In this document: piece after piece, positions 44,080 to 51,740 of the stretch
How positions within the stretch are numbered: position 1 is the first letter of the stretch
Layout of the letters: every line of letters starts with the position of its first letter
Assembly: GCA_030684475.1 (NCBI GenBank)
Contig: JAUXWB010000468.1
Coordinates: 1-54,939, forward strand
Origin: Reyranella sp.
Lineage (GTDB): Bacteria; Pseudomonadota; Alphaproteobacteria; Reyranellales; Reyranellaceae
Direction: 5' to 3'
DNA: 54,939 nucleotides
Program-made: the position numbers and the translations under genes
The notes under the pieces: model-generated
Database searches by the model: none
The model's input: only the letters and a program-made list of their open reading frames with translations
Told to the model about the DNA's origin: nothing

Positions 44080-44649
44080 ATGGCCATAGTCCAGACGATG
44101 ACCGGCGACTTCCACGTCGACCTAAAGGCCTTGTTGCCCCGCCTGCGAGTCTACGCTCTGTCGTTGACCCGCGACCGCGATCGCGCCGACGACCTCGTCC
44201 AGGAAACGGTCGTAAAGGCGCTGGCCGGGCGACAGTCATTCCGACCGGGCACCAATTTCGGGGCCTGGCTCTTCCGCATTCAGCGCAACGAGTTCGTATC
44301 GGGCCTGCGCCGCGCCCGGCCCACCGTGAACCTGGACGACGTCATCTCGAACACGCTGTCGCATCCGCCTCACCAGGAAAGCGGTCTGATCATGCGGGAG
44401 TTCCTTGGTGCCTTCCATCGGCTCGCCCATGGCCAGCGGGAGGCTTTGCTGCTTGCGGTGCTCGAGGGCTATCCCTATGCCCGGATTGCCGAGCATTGCG
44501 GCGTTTCGGTCGGCACGATCAAGAGCCGGATCTCGCGCGCCCGCATGTCGCTTGAGACATTTCTTGCCGGCGAAGACAGTGTTGTCGGCGATCCGACCAG
44601 CACGCCCACCGGTTCTGTGGCGCCCGCCCCGGTGGCGCTCGCCGTGTGA
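44080..44649 (+). CDS. ecfG: ECF sigma factor, EcfG-like (general stress response sigma)
   Basis: 189 residues. GGGAG lies before the ATG. Region 2: LPRLRVYALSLTRDRDRADDLVQETVVKALAG and FGAWLFRIQRNEFVSGLRR. Region 4: GQREALLLAVLEGYPYARIAEHCGVSVGTIKSRISRARMSL. The C-terminus has a Pro/Thr/Val tail (TSTPTGSVAPAPVALAV). It recruits RNA polymerase to GGAAC-N16-CGTT promoters, two of which lie close by. It is followed, 33 bp later, by a NepR-like gene, which in most relatives precedes the sigma gene. The choice of this paralogue as the main EcfG rests on that adjacency. Confidence 0.88.
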   Translation: MAIVQTMTGDFHVDLKALLPRLRVYALSLTRDRDRADDLVQETVVKALAGRQSFRPGTNFGAWLFRIQRNEFVSGLRRARPTVNLDDVISNTLSHPPHQESGLIMREFLGAFHRLAHGQREALLLAVLEGYPYARIAEHCGVSVGTIKSRISRARMSLETFLAGEDSVVGDPTSTPTGSVAPAPVALAV

Positions 44650-44682
44650 TGCGTCATGCGGTCGGATCCAGGGGCGTCCATC

Positions 44683-44856
44683 ATGGTTAAGGGAAAGCGG
44701 CCATTCGATCATTGGCTGCACAAGCAGCTTCACGAACTATACGACTCCATCACGAAGGAGCCGCTGCCCGACGACCTTGTGAAGCTGATCGACAACGACG
44801 CCAGGCCCGCCCTGAAACCGGCTCCGGCCAGGTGCCAGTCCTGCGCGTTGACCTGA
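44683..44856 (+). CDS. nepR: NepR-like anti-sigma factor (very short)
   Basis: 57 residues from the ATG at 44683 with AGGGG eight bases upstream; an in-frame ATG at 44656 is less well placed. The core is FDHWLHKQLHELYDSITKEP followed by LPDDLVKLID, which matches the NepR pattern LRxxYDxxxxEPxPxxLxxLL formed by its two sigma-binding helices. NepR sequesters EcfG and is taken over by phosphorylated PhyR. The gene lies directly downstream of ecfG, the reverse of the usual order. The C-terminus carries CQSC, a CxxC pair not expected in the family. Short length makes the call moderate, but context strongly supports it. Confidence 0.78.
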   Translation: MVKGKRPFDHWLHKQLHELYDSITKEPLPDDLVKLIDNDARPALKPAPARCQSCALT

Positions 44857-44981
44857 AGAGTAACGCTAGGGATCGCGGGCCGGCAGGGCGGTGCGGCGAC
44901 TTCGCAGTATTGTCGTTCGCTGGTTGATTCACAGGCGCTTGTCGATTTTGTCGGGGACTTCGTTTAGTCGTGCGACCACCG

Positions 44982-45006
44982 GGAACCCTCCAGTCAACGC
45001 AACGTT
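44982..45006 (+). promoter_or_regulatory. EcfG-type stress promoter (GGAAC-N16-CGTT) for glycine-zipper lipoprotein
   Basis: GGAAC at 44982-44986 and CGTT at 45003-45006 with a 16-base spacer, both perfect. The -10 element ends 30 nt before the ATG at 45037, the same geometry as at the DUF1328 gene. It is 125 bp past the nepR stop, so it drives a separate stress transcript. Confidence 0.85.
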
Positions 45007-45036
45007 GATGTCTTACAATTCAATTGGGAGATTTCT

Positions 45037-45258
45037 ATGTCGGCACTCAAGTTGATGGCACTCGTGGCCATTCTATTCGGCGCGACGGCCTGTGGCGATA
45101 CCTGGGGCCAGCGTGCGGTCACCGGCGGCGCGATCGGTGCCGGCGGCGGTGCAGTGGTTGGCGCGACGACGGGCTTGGGCGTTCTGCCCGGCGCGCTGAT
45201 CGGCGGTGCAGTCGGTGCCGGCGTCGGCGCGGCGACCACGCCAGAATACAGCAACTAG
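45037..45258 (+). CDS. Small glycine-zipper lipoprotein, predicted EcfG target
   Basis: 73 residues. GGGAG lies seven bases before the ATG. A signal with lipobox-like GATAC (Cys about residue 19) is followed by a glycine-zipper stretch (GGAIGAGGGAVVGATTGLG, then GALIGGAVGAGVGAAT), as in small SlyB/Rickettsia 17-kDa-type envelope proteins. It probably inserts in the outer or inner membrane leaflet and stabilises the envelope. An EcfG-type promoter and an intrinsic terminator bracket the gene, so it is a monocistronic stress-induced unit. Confidence 0.85.
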   Translation: MSALKLMALVAILFGATACGDTWGQRAVTGGAIGAGGGAVVGATTGLGVLPGALIGGAVGAGVGAATTPEYSN

Positions 45259-45284
45259 ACTGTCGTTCCCGGTTCGAGTCCGAG

Positions 45285-45321
45285 AAGGCGCTGCCCGGCC
45301 GAAAGGCGGGCAGCGCCTTTT
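45285..45321 (+). terminator. Strong intrinsic terminator after the glycine-zipper gene
   Basis: A perfect 13-bp stem AAGGCGCTGCCCG / CGGGCAGCGCCTT (45285-45297 with 45307-45319), nine-base loop, followed by TTTT. It ends the stress transcript of the lipoprotein gene and separates it from the kinase gene. Confidence 0.88.
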
Positions 45322-45421
45322 CCTTGTCCAGTCGCAGGTTTCTGCCACCACCGATATCGTTGGACTTTGCTCGAGCTAGGGCGCACCCAAGGGGTGGTCC
45401 AACACTCCCTGCGGAAGGGCG

Positions 45422-46480
45422 GTGGCTGCAATTACAAATACCAATCCCTTTGCGGGTATCCAGGACGGACACACGCTGGCCGAGGCCATCGTGGACACCA
45501 TCCGTGAGTCGTTGCTGGTCCTCGACAAGGGCCTCAGCGTTGTCGCCGCGAGCCGCTCGTTCTATCGGACCTTCGGACTCGAGCCGCATGAGGTCGAGCG
45601 TCGCAGGGTCTACGACCTTGGCGGCGGCCAGTGGAACATTCCGGAGCTGCGCGTGCTGCTGGAGACGGTCCTGCCGCAGCAGACCGTGATGGAGGCCTAT
45701 GAGGTCGAACGGGAATTTTCCGGTATCGGACGCCGCTCGATGCTCCTGAATGCCCGCACGGTGTTCGAGGCAGGCGGTGCCAGTACCTTCATTTTGTTGG
45801 CAATCGAAGATGTCACCGAGCGGCGCGCGGTCGAGCGGAAGTTGGCCGAACTGGCGGAGGAGAAGGAAATGCTTCTGATGGAGGTGCCGCACCGCGTTTC
45901 GAACAGCCTTCAGATCATCGCCAGCATCCTTTCCCTCAAGGCGCAGACCGTACAGTCGGAAGAGATCCGACAGCACCTTCAGGATGCACATCGGCGCGTG
46001 TTGTCCGTTGCGACTGTGCAGCGGCAGCTGCAGATTTCCAAGAATCTCGAACGGATCGAGATGGCCCCCTATCTGGCCCGTCTGTGCGAGGCCTTGGCGG
46101 CGTCGATGATTGCCGAAGGTCGGCCGGTGACGCTCAAGGTCAAGGCTCAGGACGGCACTGTCTCTTCCAACGAAGCGGTCAGCATCGGTCTCATCGTTAC
46201 CGAGCTCGCGATCAACGCGCTCAAGCATGCCTTCGTCGATGGCAGGACGGGCGGCATGATCGCGGTCGGCTACGAAGCGGCGCCGTCGGGTTGGAGGCTC
46301 GAGGTTTCCGACGACGGGGTCGGCCTGCCCGACGAGGTCGGTCCGGGCCTGGGCACCAGCATCGTCGAGGCTCTTGCCCGGCAGCTCGACGCTGTTGTGA
46401 ATGTCTCGGGAACGTCGCAAGGCACGACGGTTTCGATCACCCATGGAACGATCGGCGCGCGGCTGCCCGCGGCCGCCTGA
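45422..46480 (+). CDS. Soluble PAS-HisKA_2 histidine kinase
   Basis: 352 residues from a GTG at 45422. The N-terminal PAS domain (about 15-135; SLLVLDKGLSVVAASRSFYRTFG, VYDLGGGQWNIPELR) is followed by the HisKA_2 box EVPHRVSNSLQIIASILSLK (His157) and an HATPase with TELAINALKHAF, SDDGVGLPDE and GPGLGTSIVEAL. The usual box is HHRVKNNLQ; the first His, Lys and second Asn are replaced. No membrane segment, so it senses a cytoplasmic cue such as light, redox or a ligand via PAS. Its position suggests it is a second input to PhyR. Monocistronic after the terminator. Confidence 0.9.
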   Translation: MAAITNTNPFAGIQDGHTLAEAIVDTIRESLLVLDKGLSVVAASRSFYRTFGLEPHEVERRRVYDLGGGQWNIPELRVLLETVLPQQTVMEAYEVEREFSGIGRRSMLLNARTVFEAGGASTFILLAIEDVTERRAVERKLAELAEEKEMLLMEVPHRVSNSLQIIASILSLKAQTVQSEEIRQHLQDAHRRVLSVATVQRQLQISKNLERIEMAPYLARLCEALAASMIAEGRPVTLKVKAQDGTVSSNEAVSIGLIVTELAINALKHAFVDGRTGGMIAVGYEAAPSGWRLEVSDDGVGLPDEVGPGLGTSIVEALARQLDAVVNVSGTSQGTTVSITHGTIGARLPAAA

Positions 46481-46494
46481 CGCGGCACACGTCC

Positions 46495-46759
46495 ATGTCC
46501 CTCTATTTTCCGAATGAAAGTCGCTACTACGATGCCGCCCTGCACGCCGTGCGCTTCTGGGGACGCGACGGTGCGATGGAGGCGTCGTTCTTCGTGGATT
46601 GAAGATGCCTTGAAGCAAATCCAGCCTGGAACAGGCGTCGATGAAGCGGGCCTCCTGAGTGCCTTTGACCTCAATCGCGAACGGATTCACGCGATCGCCG
46701 CCAAGGTGTACGGCCGGGGCCGCAAGGGCTCGTACGACCTGCGGCCCGCCGGCTTTTGA
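46495..46759 (+). pseudogene. DUF1488 gene interrupted by a one-base frameshift
   Basis: The first frame starts MSLYFPNESRYYDAALHAVR and continues FWGRDGAMEASFFVD to a TGA near 46600. The next frame then continues IEDALKQIQPGTGVDEAGLL and SAFDLNRERIHAIAAKVYGR through to a stop at 46759. Together they give the complete DUF1488 domain (about 87 residues). Removing one G of the GTGG near 46590-46594 restores FFVIEDALKQ. DUF1488 is a small domain of unknown function common in Rhizobiales-type bacteria. It may be a pseudogene, a sequencing error or, less likely, a translational frameshift. Confidence 0.8.
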
Positions 46760-46771
46760 AAGCTTCCGACC

Positions 46772-47863
46772 CTACCCCTCGAACCAGTCGAGGATCGCCG
46801 CATTTTCGTCGCGGGGATAGGTATGCGAGAGATCGGCGATCTCGCGATAGATCACTTCGGCGCCGGCCTGCTCAAGGGTGAGCTGGGCGCTCCGGGCGAT
46901 TTCAGGCGGGAACATCCAGTCCTGGGCACCATGCACGATATGGACCGGCAATCCGCGCACGCGGCCGGGGTCGGTAAAGCCCATCATCATCGGATGGAAA
47001 GCTGCGGCAACCGGCGCCAGGTGCGTGAAGCGGCAGTCGCCGCGCAGGCCAAGAACATAGGTGAAGGTGCCGCCGTCGCTCATCCCGGTGAGAAGCCGCC
47101 GGGCCGGATCGATATTCCATTGGTCGGCGACCTCCTCGACCATGCGGTCGATGTTCGGTCCGTCCACCTCGGGCTCCATCAGCGACCAGGTCGAGCCGCT
47201 CGCGGTCGGCGCGATCACGATCAGGCCGCGTGTGCGCGCCTCCCGCACCCAGTTCCACAGAAAGGCGCCGCCATTGCCGCTGCCGCCGTGCATCGCCACG
47301 ACCAGCGGCCAGGCGCGCGCGGCGTCGTAGGTTTCCGGCACGTAGAGCGAGAAGGCGCCGCGCGTTCCGGCGGGCCCGCTTGCATGCATGAAGCCCACGC
47401 CCTCGCGCGTCGGGTCGATGCCGGCGAGGCGATCGACCAAGGCGCTGTTGCCGCGCCCCGTCGGCTCCAGGAAGAAGTGGCTGACGGGCTTCAGATGCGC
47501 CGCCATGGGATAGAGCGCCTCGCAGGCGCGCGCGTAGCCGCGCAATGCCCGGTGAGCGGCGATGACGGGTTGCGGCTCTCCAGGTGCAGCAAGCAGGCCG
47601 GCGACGGCCTTGCCGGCGAAGTCCGCTGCGCGTTCGAGATGATCGCGCACCGGCGCCAGCCTGCCCGGCCAGTCGAGCGCGCGCGAGGCGGCAAGGGCCG
47701 GCGCCAGATCGTCGTTGCGGCCGGCGAGGGCGTCGATGAGCTGCGGCAACGCGTGCGGCGAGAGATGACGGCTGGCGAACTCGATGGCGTGCAGCGCGCG
47801 CAACGTGGCAGGCACCAGCGCGGAGATGGCGTCGATGGCAGGCTCGTTCGCCGGCTCGCCCAT
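46772..47863 (-). CDS. Alpha/beta hydrolase, phospholipase/carboxylesterase or PHB-depolymerase-like
   Basis: 363 residues. A helical N-terminal half (about 1-150) of unclear role precedes the alpha/beta hydrolase domain. Core features are WPLVVAMHGGSGNGGAFLWNW (oxyanion region), the nucleophile Ser in TGMSDGGTF, the acid Asp in HGAQDWMFPP and the His in LSHTYPRDEN. It most resembles cytoplasmic esterases/phospholipases. The start overlaps the stop of the GMC oxidoreductase by one base (TGATG), so it is coupled to it and may hydrolyse a substrate or product of that enzyme. Confidence 0.85.
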   Translation of the reverse strand: MGEPANEPAIDAISALVPATLRALHAIEFASRHLSPHALPQLIDALAGRNDDLAPALAASRALDWPGRLAPVRDHLERAADFAGKAVAGLLAAPGEPQPVIAAHRALRGYARACEALYPMAAHLKPVSHFFLEPTGRGNSALVDRLAGIDPTREGVGFMHASGPAGTRGAFSLYVPETYDAARAWPLVVAMHGGSGNGGAFLWNWVREARTRGLIVIAPTASGSTWSLMEPEVDGPNIDRMVEEVADQWNIDPARRLLTGMSDGGTFTYVLGLRGDCRFTHLAPVAAAFHPMMMGFTDPGRVRGLPVHIVHGAQDWMFPPEIARSAQLTLEQAGAEVIYREIADLSHTYPRDENAAILDWFEG

Positions 47864-49512
47864 CAGTCCTTCAGCACGGCCGGCTCGAGGGGCGTCCGGC
47901 CGCGGATCATGTCCGACGCCTTCTCGGCGATCATCAGCACCGAGGCGTTGAGATTGGCCGAGGGCATGGTCGGCATGATCGAGGCGTCGACCACGCGCAG
48001 GCCTTCGAGGCCGCGTACGCGAAGCTGGTCGTCGACCACCGCGGTGGGGTCGCTATCCGGCGCCATGCGGCAACTGCCCATGAGATGGAAGGTCGTGGTG
48101 CCGCGCTGCTTGGCGGCGGCGAGCAAATCGTCATCGGACTGCTTCTCAGCGCCGGGAAATTCCTCGCGATCGTAGTACTTACTGAGCGCCTGCGAGCCCA
48201 GCAGGCGGCGGGCGAGCTTCATGCCGGCCAGCAGCACGCGTCGGTCGCTTTCGATGGCAAGGTAGTTCGGCTGGATGACCGGCGCCTCGAACGGATCGGC
48301 CGAGCAGGCCCGGACGTAGCCGGTGCTGTCGGGCCGCTGCTGCCAGGAGGCGATCGTCATGCCGGGGAAGTCGTCGAGCGTCGATTGCACGCCTTCCTTG
48401 TAGCTGGCCGGTGTGAAGGTGAGCTGCAGATCGTAGTTGTCGACGCGCTCGTCGGACTTCCAGAACACGTAGATGAGGGTCGGGTTGAGGGCCAGGATGC
48501 CGCGGCGCGTGGCCGCGTACTTCAACACTTCGCCCACCAGCCTGAGCCCGTGCGAGCGCTCGTTGATGCTCATGGCGCCCTTCACGCGGGCGACGAAGCG
48601 CGGTGCGTAATGGTCGCGCAGGTTCTCGCCGACGCCCGGCAAGGCATGCTTCACCGCGATGCCGAGCGACTGCAGCAGCGGTGCCGGACCGATACCGGAG
48701 ATCTGCAGCAGTTGCGGGCTGTTCACCGTGCCGCCGCACAGGATCACCTCCCTGTTGGCGCGGACCTCGATCTGCTTGCCGCCCCGGCCGCCCTTGCGAT
48801 AGCGCACGCCTGTCGTACGCTTGCCCTCGAGTACGATCTCCGTCGCCTGGGCGTGGGTGCGCACGGTGAGGTTCGGCCGCTTCATCGCCGGATGCAGGAA
48901 AGCCCGCGCCGCGCTCACCCGGCGGCCGTTGCGGATCACGCGCTGCACGTAGCTGACGCCCGCCTGCATCGTGCCGTTGTAGTCGCGGTTGCGCGGTATG
49001 CCCATCTGCACCGCGCCCTCGATGAAGGCCTCGCACAAGGGATCGCGCCAATCGAGGTCGGTGATCGGCAGGTCACCCTCGTGGCCGCGGAAGGTCTCGT
49101 CGATGGCGTCAGGTGCATCGGCGATGCGCTGCTCGGTGCGGCGAAAGTAGGGGAGCACGTCGGCATAGCCCCAGCCGTGGTTGCCGCGTTGCGCCCAGCC
49201 ATCGAAGTCGAGCCGCTGGCCGCGGTTGTAGATGTGGCCGTTGATCGAGCTCGAGCCGCCCAGCGTCTTGCCGCGGGGCGCGGCGATCCGCCGGCCGCCG
49301 GTCCATTCGCTGGGTTCAGACGTGTAGAGCCAGTTCACTCGTGGATTGACCAGCGTGTACATGAAGCCGGCGGGGATATGGATGAAGGGATGCCAGTCCG
49401 ACGGCCCGGCCTCGAGGACGCAGATCGTGACGTTAGGGTCCTCGCTCAGCCGGCTGGCGAGCACGCTCCCGGCTGAGCCGGCGCCCACGATCACATAGTC
49501 GAAACTGTCCAT
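47863..49512 (-). CDS. GMC-family FAD oxidoreductase (choline dehydrogenase-like)
   Basis: 549 residues from the ATG at 49512. The N-terminal FAD motif is YVIVGAGSAGSVLASRLSED, then GKTLGGSSSINGHIYNRG, the second FAD segment VILCGGTVNSPQLLQISGIG and the C-terminal VDASIMPTMPSANLNAS. The catalytic His is in HLMGSCRMAPDS. Such enzymes oxidise alcohols (choline, PEG, aryl or sugar alcohols) with an electron acceptor other than O2. No signal peptide is visible. Coupled downstream to an esterase-like hydrolase. The substrate is unknown. Confidence 0.93.
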   Translation of the reverse strand: MDSFDYVIVGAGSAGSVLASRLSEDPNVTICVLEAGPSDWHPFIHIPAGFMYTLVNPRVNWLYTSEPSEWTGGRRIAAPRGKTLGGSSSINGHIYNRGQRLDFDGWAQRGNHGWGYADVLPYFRRTEQRIADAPDAIDETFRGHEGDLPITDLDWRDPLCEAFIEGAVQMGIPRNRDYNGTMQAGVSYVQRVIRNGRRVSAARAFLHPAMKRPNLTVRTHAQATEIVLEGKRTTGVRYRKGGRGGKQIEVRANREVILCGGTVNSPQLLQISGIGPAPLLQSLGIAVKHALPGVGENLRDHYAPRFVARVKGAMSINERSHGLRLVGEVLKYAATRRGILALNPTLIYVFWKSDERVDNYDLQLTFTPASYKEGVQSTLDDFPGMTIASWQQRPDSTGYVRACSADPFEAPVIQPNYLAIESDRRVLLAGMKLARRLLGSQALSKYYDREEFPGAEKQSDDDLLAAAKQRGTTTFHLMGSCRMAPDSDPTAVVDDQLRVRGLEGLRVVDASIMPTMPSANLNASVLMIAEKASDMIRGRTPLEPAVLKD

Positions 49513-49618
49513 TCCTGCACTTCTCCCGAGGTCCACGGCTTAGCGCGACCGGCGGTCGCTCGGCAATCGTCCGGGACCGTGTGGACGATAGTGCCGCGGC
49601 ACGGCATCGTTGGCATCG

Positions 49619-50629
49619 ATGAACACGCCGCCGCTCAAGCTGCTGCTTTCCCGACAAGCGCTCCGCACCTGGGGGCCGCGCATCGAGGCTGCCGTTCCGT
49701 CAGGCGGCCTCGGCTTCGTGACGGCGGAGGAGGCGGTCGCGGGTGACGGGCCCTGCGACGCCGATTTCGCCTTCATGACCCGCGAGGTGACGGGGAAGTC
49801 GAGCAAGAACAGCCAGACGCCCGAGCTGCGCGACTTCGAGATCGTGCTGCGCCGGTCGCCCAAGCTGCGCTGGCTGCAAATCCATCCGGCCGGGGCGGAG
49901 CGGCCCATCTATCGCGAGCTGCGCGACCGCGGCGTGAAAGTCACGACCGCGTCGGGGGCAACGGCGGTGACCGTCTCCCATAGCGCGCTGGGCGCCGTGA
50001 TCGCCCTCAACCGGCGCTTTCCATTGCTGGCCGATGCGCAGCGGCGTCATGCCTGGGAGCCCCGACTCGGCGAGCGTGCGCCGCGGGATCTCGCGGGCCA
50101 ATGCGCCGTGATCGTGGGTCTGGGCCCGATCGGCCGCAACATTGCGGCTCTTCTGAAGATGCTGGGGATGAAGGTGATCGGCGCCCGCCGCAGCCCCGAA
50201 CCGGTGGCGCCGTGCGACCGTACGGTCGCCTACGACCATCTTCACGATGTGCTGCCGGAAGCGGACTGGTTGATCCTATGCTGCCCGGCCTCGCCGCTCA
50301 CGCGGGGCATCGCCAATACGGCGGCCTTCGCGGCGATGCCCGCCGGTGGCCATTTCGTTAATGTTGCGCGCGGCGAGATCGCCGTCGAACGCGATGTCAT
50401 CGCGGCCCTCGCCAGCGGCCATCTCGCCGGCGCCTATCTCGACGTCTTCGAACGCGAGCCGCTCGATCCGGGGTCGCCGCTGTGGGACATGCCCAATGTC
50501 CTCGTCTCGCCGCATACCGCCAGCCATTCGCTGGGCCAGAACGAGGCGATTTTCGAAATCTTTCTCGACAATCTGGCGCGCTGGCGCGACAGCCGGAAAC
50601 TGCGCAACGACGTCGACGACCTAGGCTGA
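49619..50629 (+). CDS. D-2-hydroxyacid dehydrogenase, NAD(P)-dependent
   Basis: 336 residues from the ATG at 49619; a TTG at 49610 adds three residues. The nucleotide-binding motif is VIVGLGPIGRNIAALLKMLG. Catalytic residues are Arg in FVNVARGEIA, Glu in LDVFEREPL and His in VSPHTASHS. The family reduces 2-keto acids such as glyoxylate, hydroxypyruvate or phenylpyruvate. Cytoplasmic. It is divergent from the GMC/hydrolase pair (106 bp between starts) and separated by 119 bp from the phosphogluconate dehydrogenase-like gene; a common sugar-acid theme is plausible. Confidence 0.92.
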   Translation: MNTPPLKLLLSRQALRTWGPRIEAAVPSGGLGFVTAEEAVAGDGPCDADFAFMTREVTGKSSKNSQTPELRDFEIVLRRSPKLRWLQIHPAGAERPIYRELRDRGVKVTTASGATAVTVSHSALGAVIALNRRFPLLADAQRRHAWEPRLGERAPRDLAGQCAVIVGLGPIGRNIAALLKMLGMKVIGARRSPEPVAPCDRTVAYDHLHDVLPEADWLILCCPASPLTRGIANTAAFAAMPAGGHFVNVARGEIAVERDVIAALASGHLAGAYLDVFEREPLDPGSPLWDMPNVLVSPHTASHSLGQNEAIFEIFLDNLARWRDSRKLRNDVDDLG

Positions 50630-50748
50630 CGACCGGGCTGACTGGCTGAACAACATGCCGGCGCTCAGCGGCACCGCTCAGGTGCCCGCAGGTTGACGCA
50701 TCGGACCCGTGACGCCAACCTAGCCGCACAGAGGGAAATGGACAGAAC

Positions 50749-51732
50749 ATGCAGATCGGCGTCATCGGCCTCGGACGAATGGGCGGCAATATCGTGCGAC
50801 GGCTCACTCGGGCAGAGCATTCGTGCGCAGTCTACGACGCCAATCCCGCGGCGGGCGCCGCGCTGGCAGGCAAGGGCGTCACTGTCGCGGCCTCGGTGCC
50901 GGCACTCGTCGAGGCGCTGGGATCCGGTCCGCGCACGGTGTGGGTGATGCTGCCGGCAGGCAAGATCACCGAGGAAACCATCGCCGAGCTCGGTAGGCTG
51001 ATGAAAGCCGGCGATACCATCATCGACGGCGGCAACACCAATTTCAAAGACGATGTCCGCCGTGCACGCGAGCTCGCACCCAAGGGCATAAGATATCTCG
51101 ACATCGGCACGTCGGGCGGTGTCTGGGGCCTGGCGCGGGGTTACTGCCTGATGATCGGTGGCGATGCCGAGACCGTGACCCGCCTCGATCCGATCTTCGC
51201 CGCCCTGGCGCCCGGCCTCGGCGACATCGAACGCACGCAAGGCCGCGAAAAACTCGATCCGCGTGCCGAGCGCGGCTACATCCATGCTGGGCCGGTGGGG
51301 GCGGGGCATTTCGTCAAGATGATCCATAACGGCATCGAGTACGGCATGATGCAGGCCTTCGCCGAGGGCTTCGACATCATGCGCCACCGCGCCGACGACA
51401 AGCTGCCGGCCGATGAGCGCTACGACCTCAACCTGGGCGACATCGCCGAAGTATGGCGGCGCGGTAGCGTCGTGACCTCGTGGCTGCTCGACCTTACCGC
51501 CAGTGCACTGGCCAAGGACGCGCACTTGGAAAGCTTTTCCGGCCATGTCGAGGACAGCGGTGAGGGCCGCTGGACCATCGAGGCGGCCATCGAGGAGGCG
51601 GTGCCGGCAGACGTGTTGTCGGCGTCCCTGTTCGTGCGGTTCCGCTCGCGCCAGCAGCACACTTTCGCGGAAAAAGTTCTGTCGGCGATGCGGCTGGGAT
51701 TCGGCGGCCACGTCGAAGCCCCTAAGAAATAG
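50749..51732 (+). CDS. gnd: Decarboxylating 6-phosphogluconate dehydrogenase, short NAD-type (Gnd/GndA)
   Basis: 327 residues, the short form of the family (E. coli Gnd is about 470). N-terminal [46 protein letters not shown], and the active-site helix [19 protein letters not shown] with Lys and Asn. It oxidises 6-phosphogluconate to ribulose 5-phosphate and CO2, producing NADH or NADPH. In bacteria without phosphofructokinase this form supports carbon flux. It is followed, nine bases after its stop, by an LLM oxidoreductase that may share the transcript. Confidence 0.9.
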   Translation: MQIGVIGLGRMGGNIVRRLTRAEHSCAVYDANPAAGAALAGKGVTVAASVPALVEALGSGPRTVWVMLPAGKITEETIAELGRLMKAGDTIIDGGNTNFKDDVRRARELAPKGIRYLDIGTSGGVWGLARGYCLMIGGDAETVTRLDPIFAALAPGLGDIERTQGREKLDPRAERGYIHAGPVGAGHFVKMIHNGIEYGMMQAFAEGFDIMRHRADDKLPADERYDLNLGDIAEVWRRGSVVTSWLLDLTASALAKDAHLESFSGHVEDSGEGRWTIEAAIEEAVPADVLSASLFVRFRSRQQHTFAEKVLSAMRLGFGGHVEAPKK

Positions 51733-51740
51733 GAGTTTCC

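Noticed and set aside
45269..45285. Sequence GGTTCGAGTCC resembling a tRNA T-arm just after the glycine-zipper gene
   Set aside because: Only the loop-like 11 bases match and the flanking stem has a mismatch. There is no acceptor, D or anticodon arm and no integrase nearby, so a tRNA or att site is not supported.
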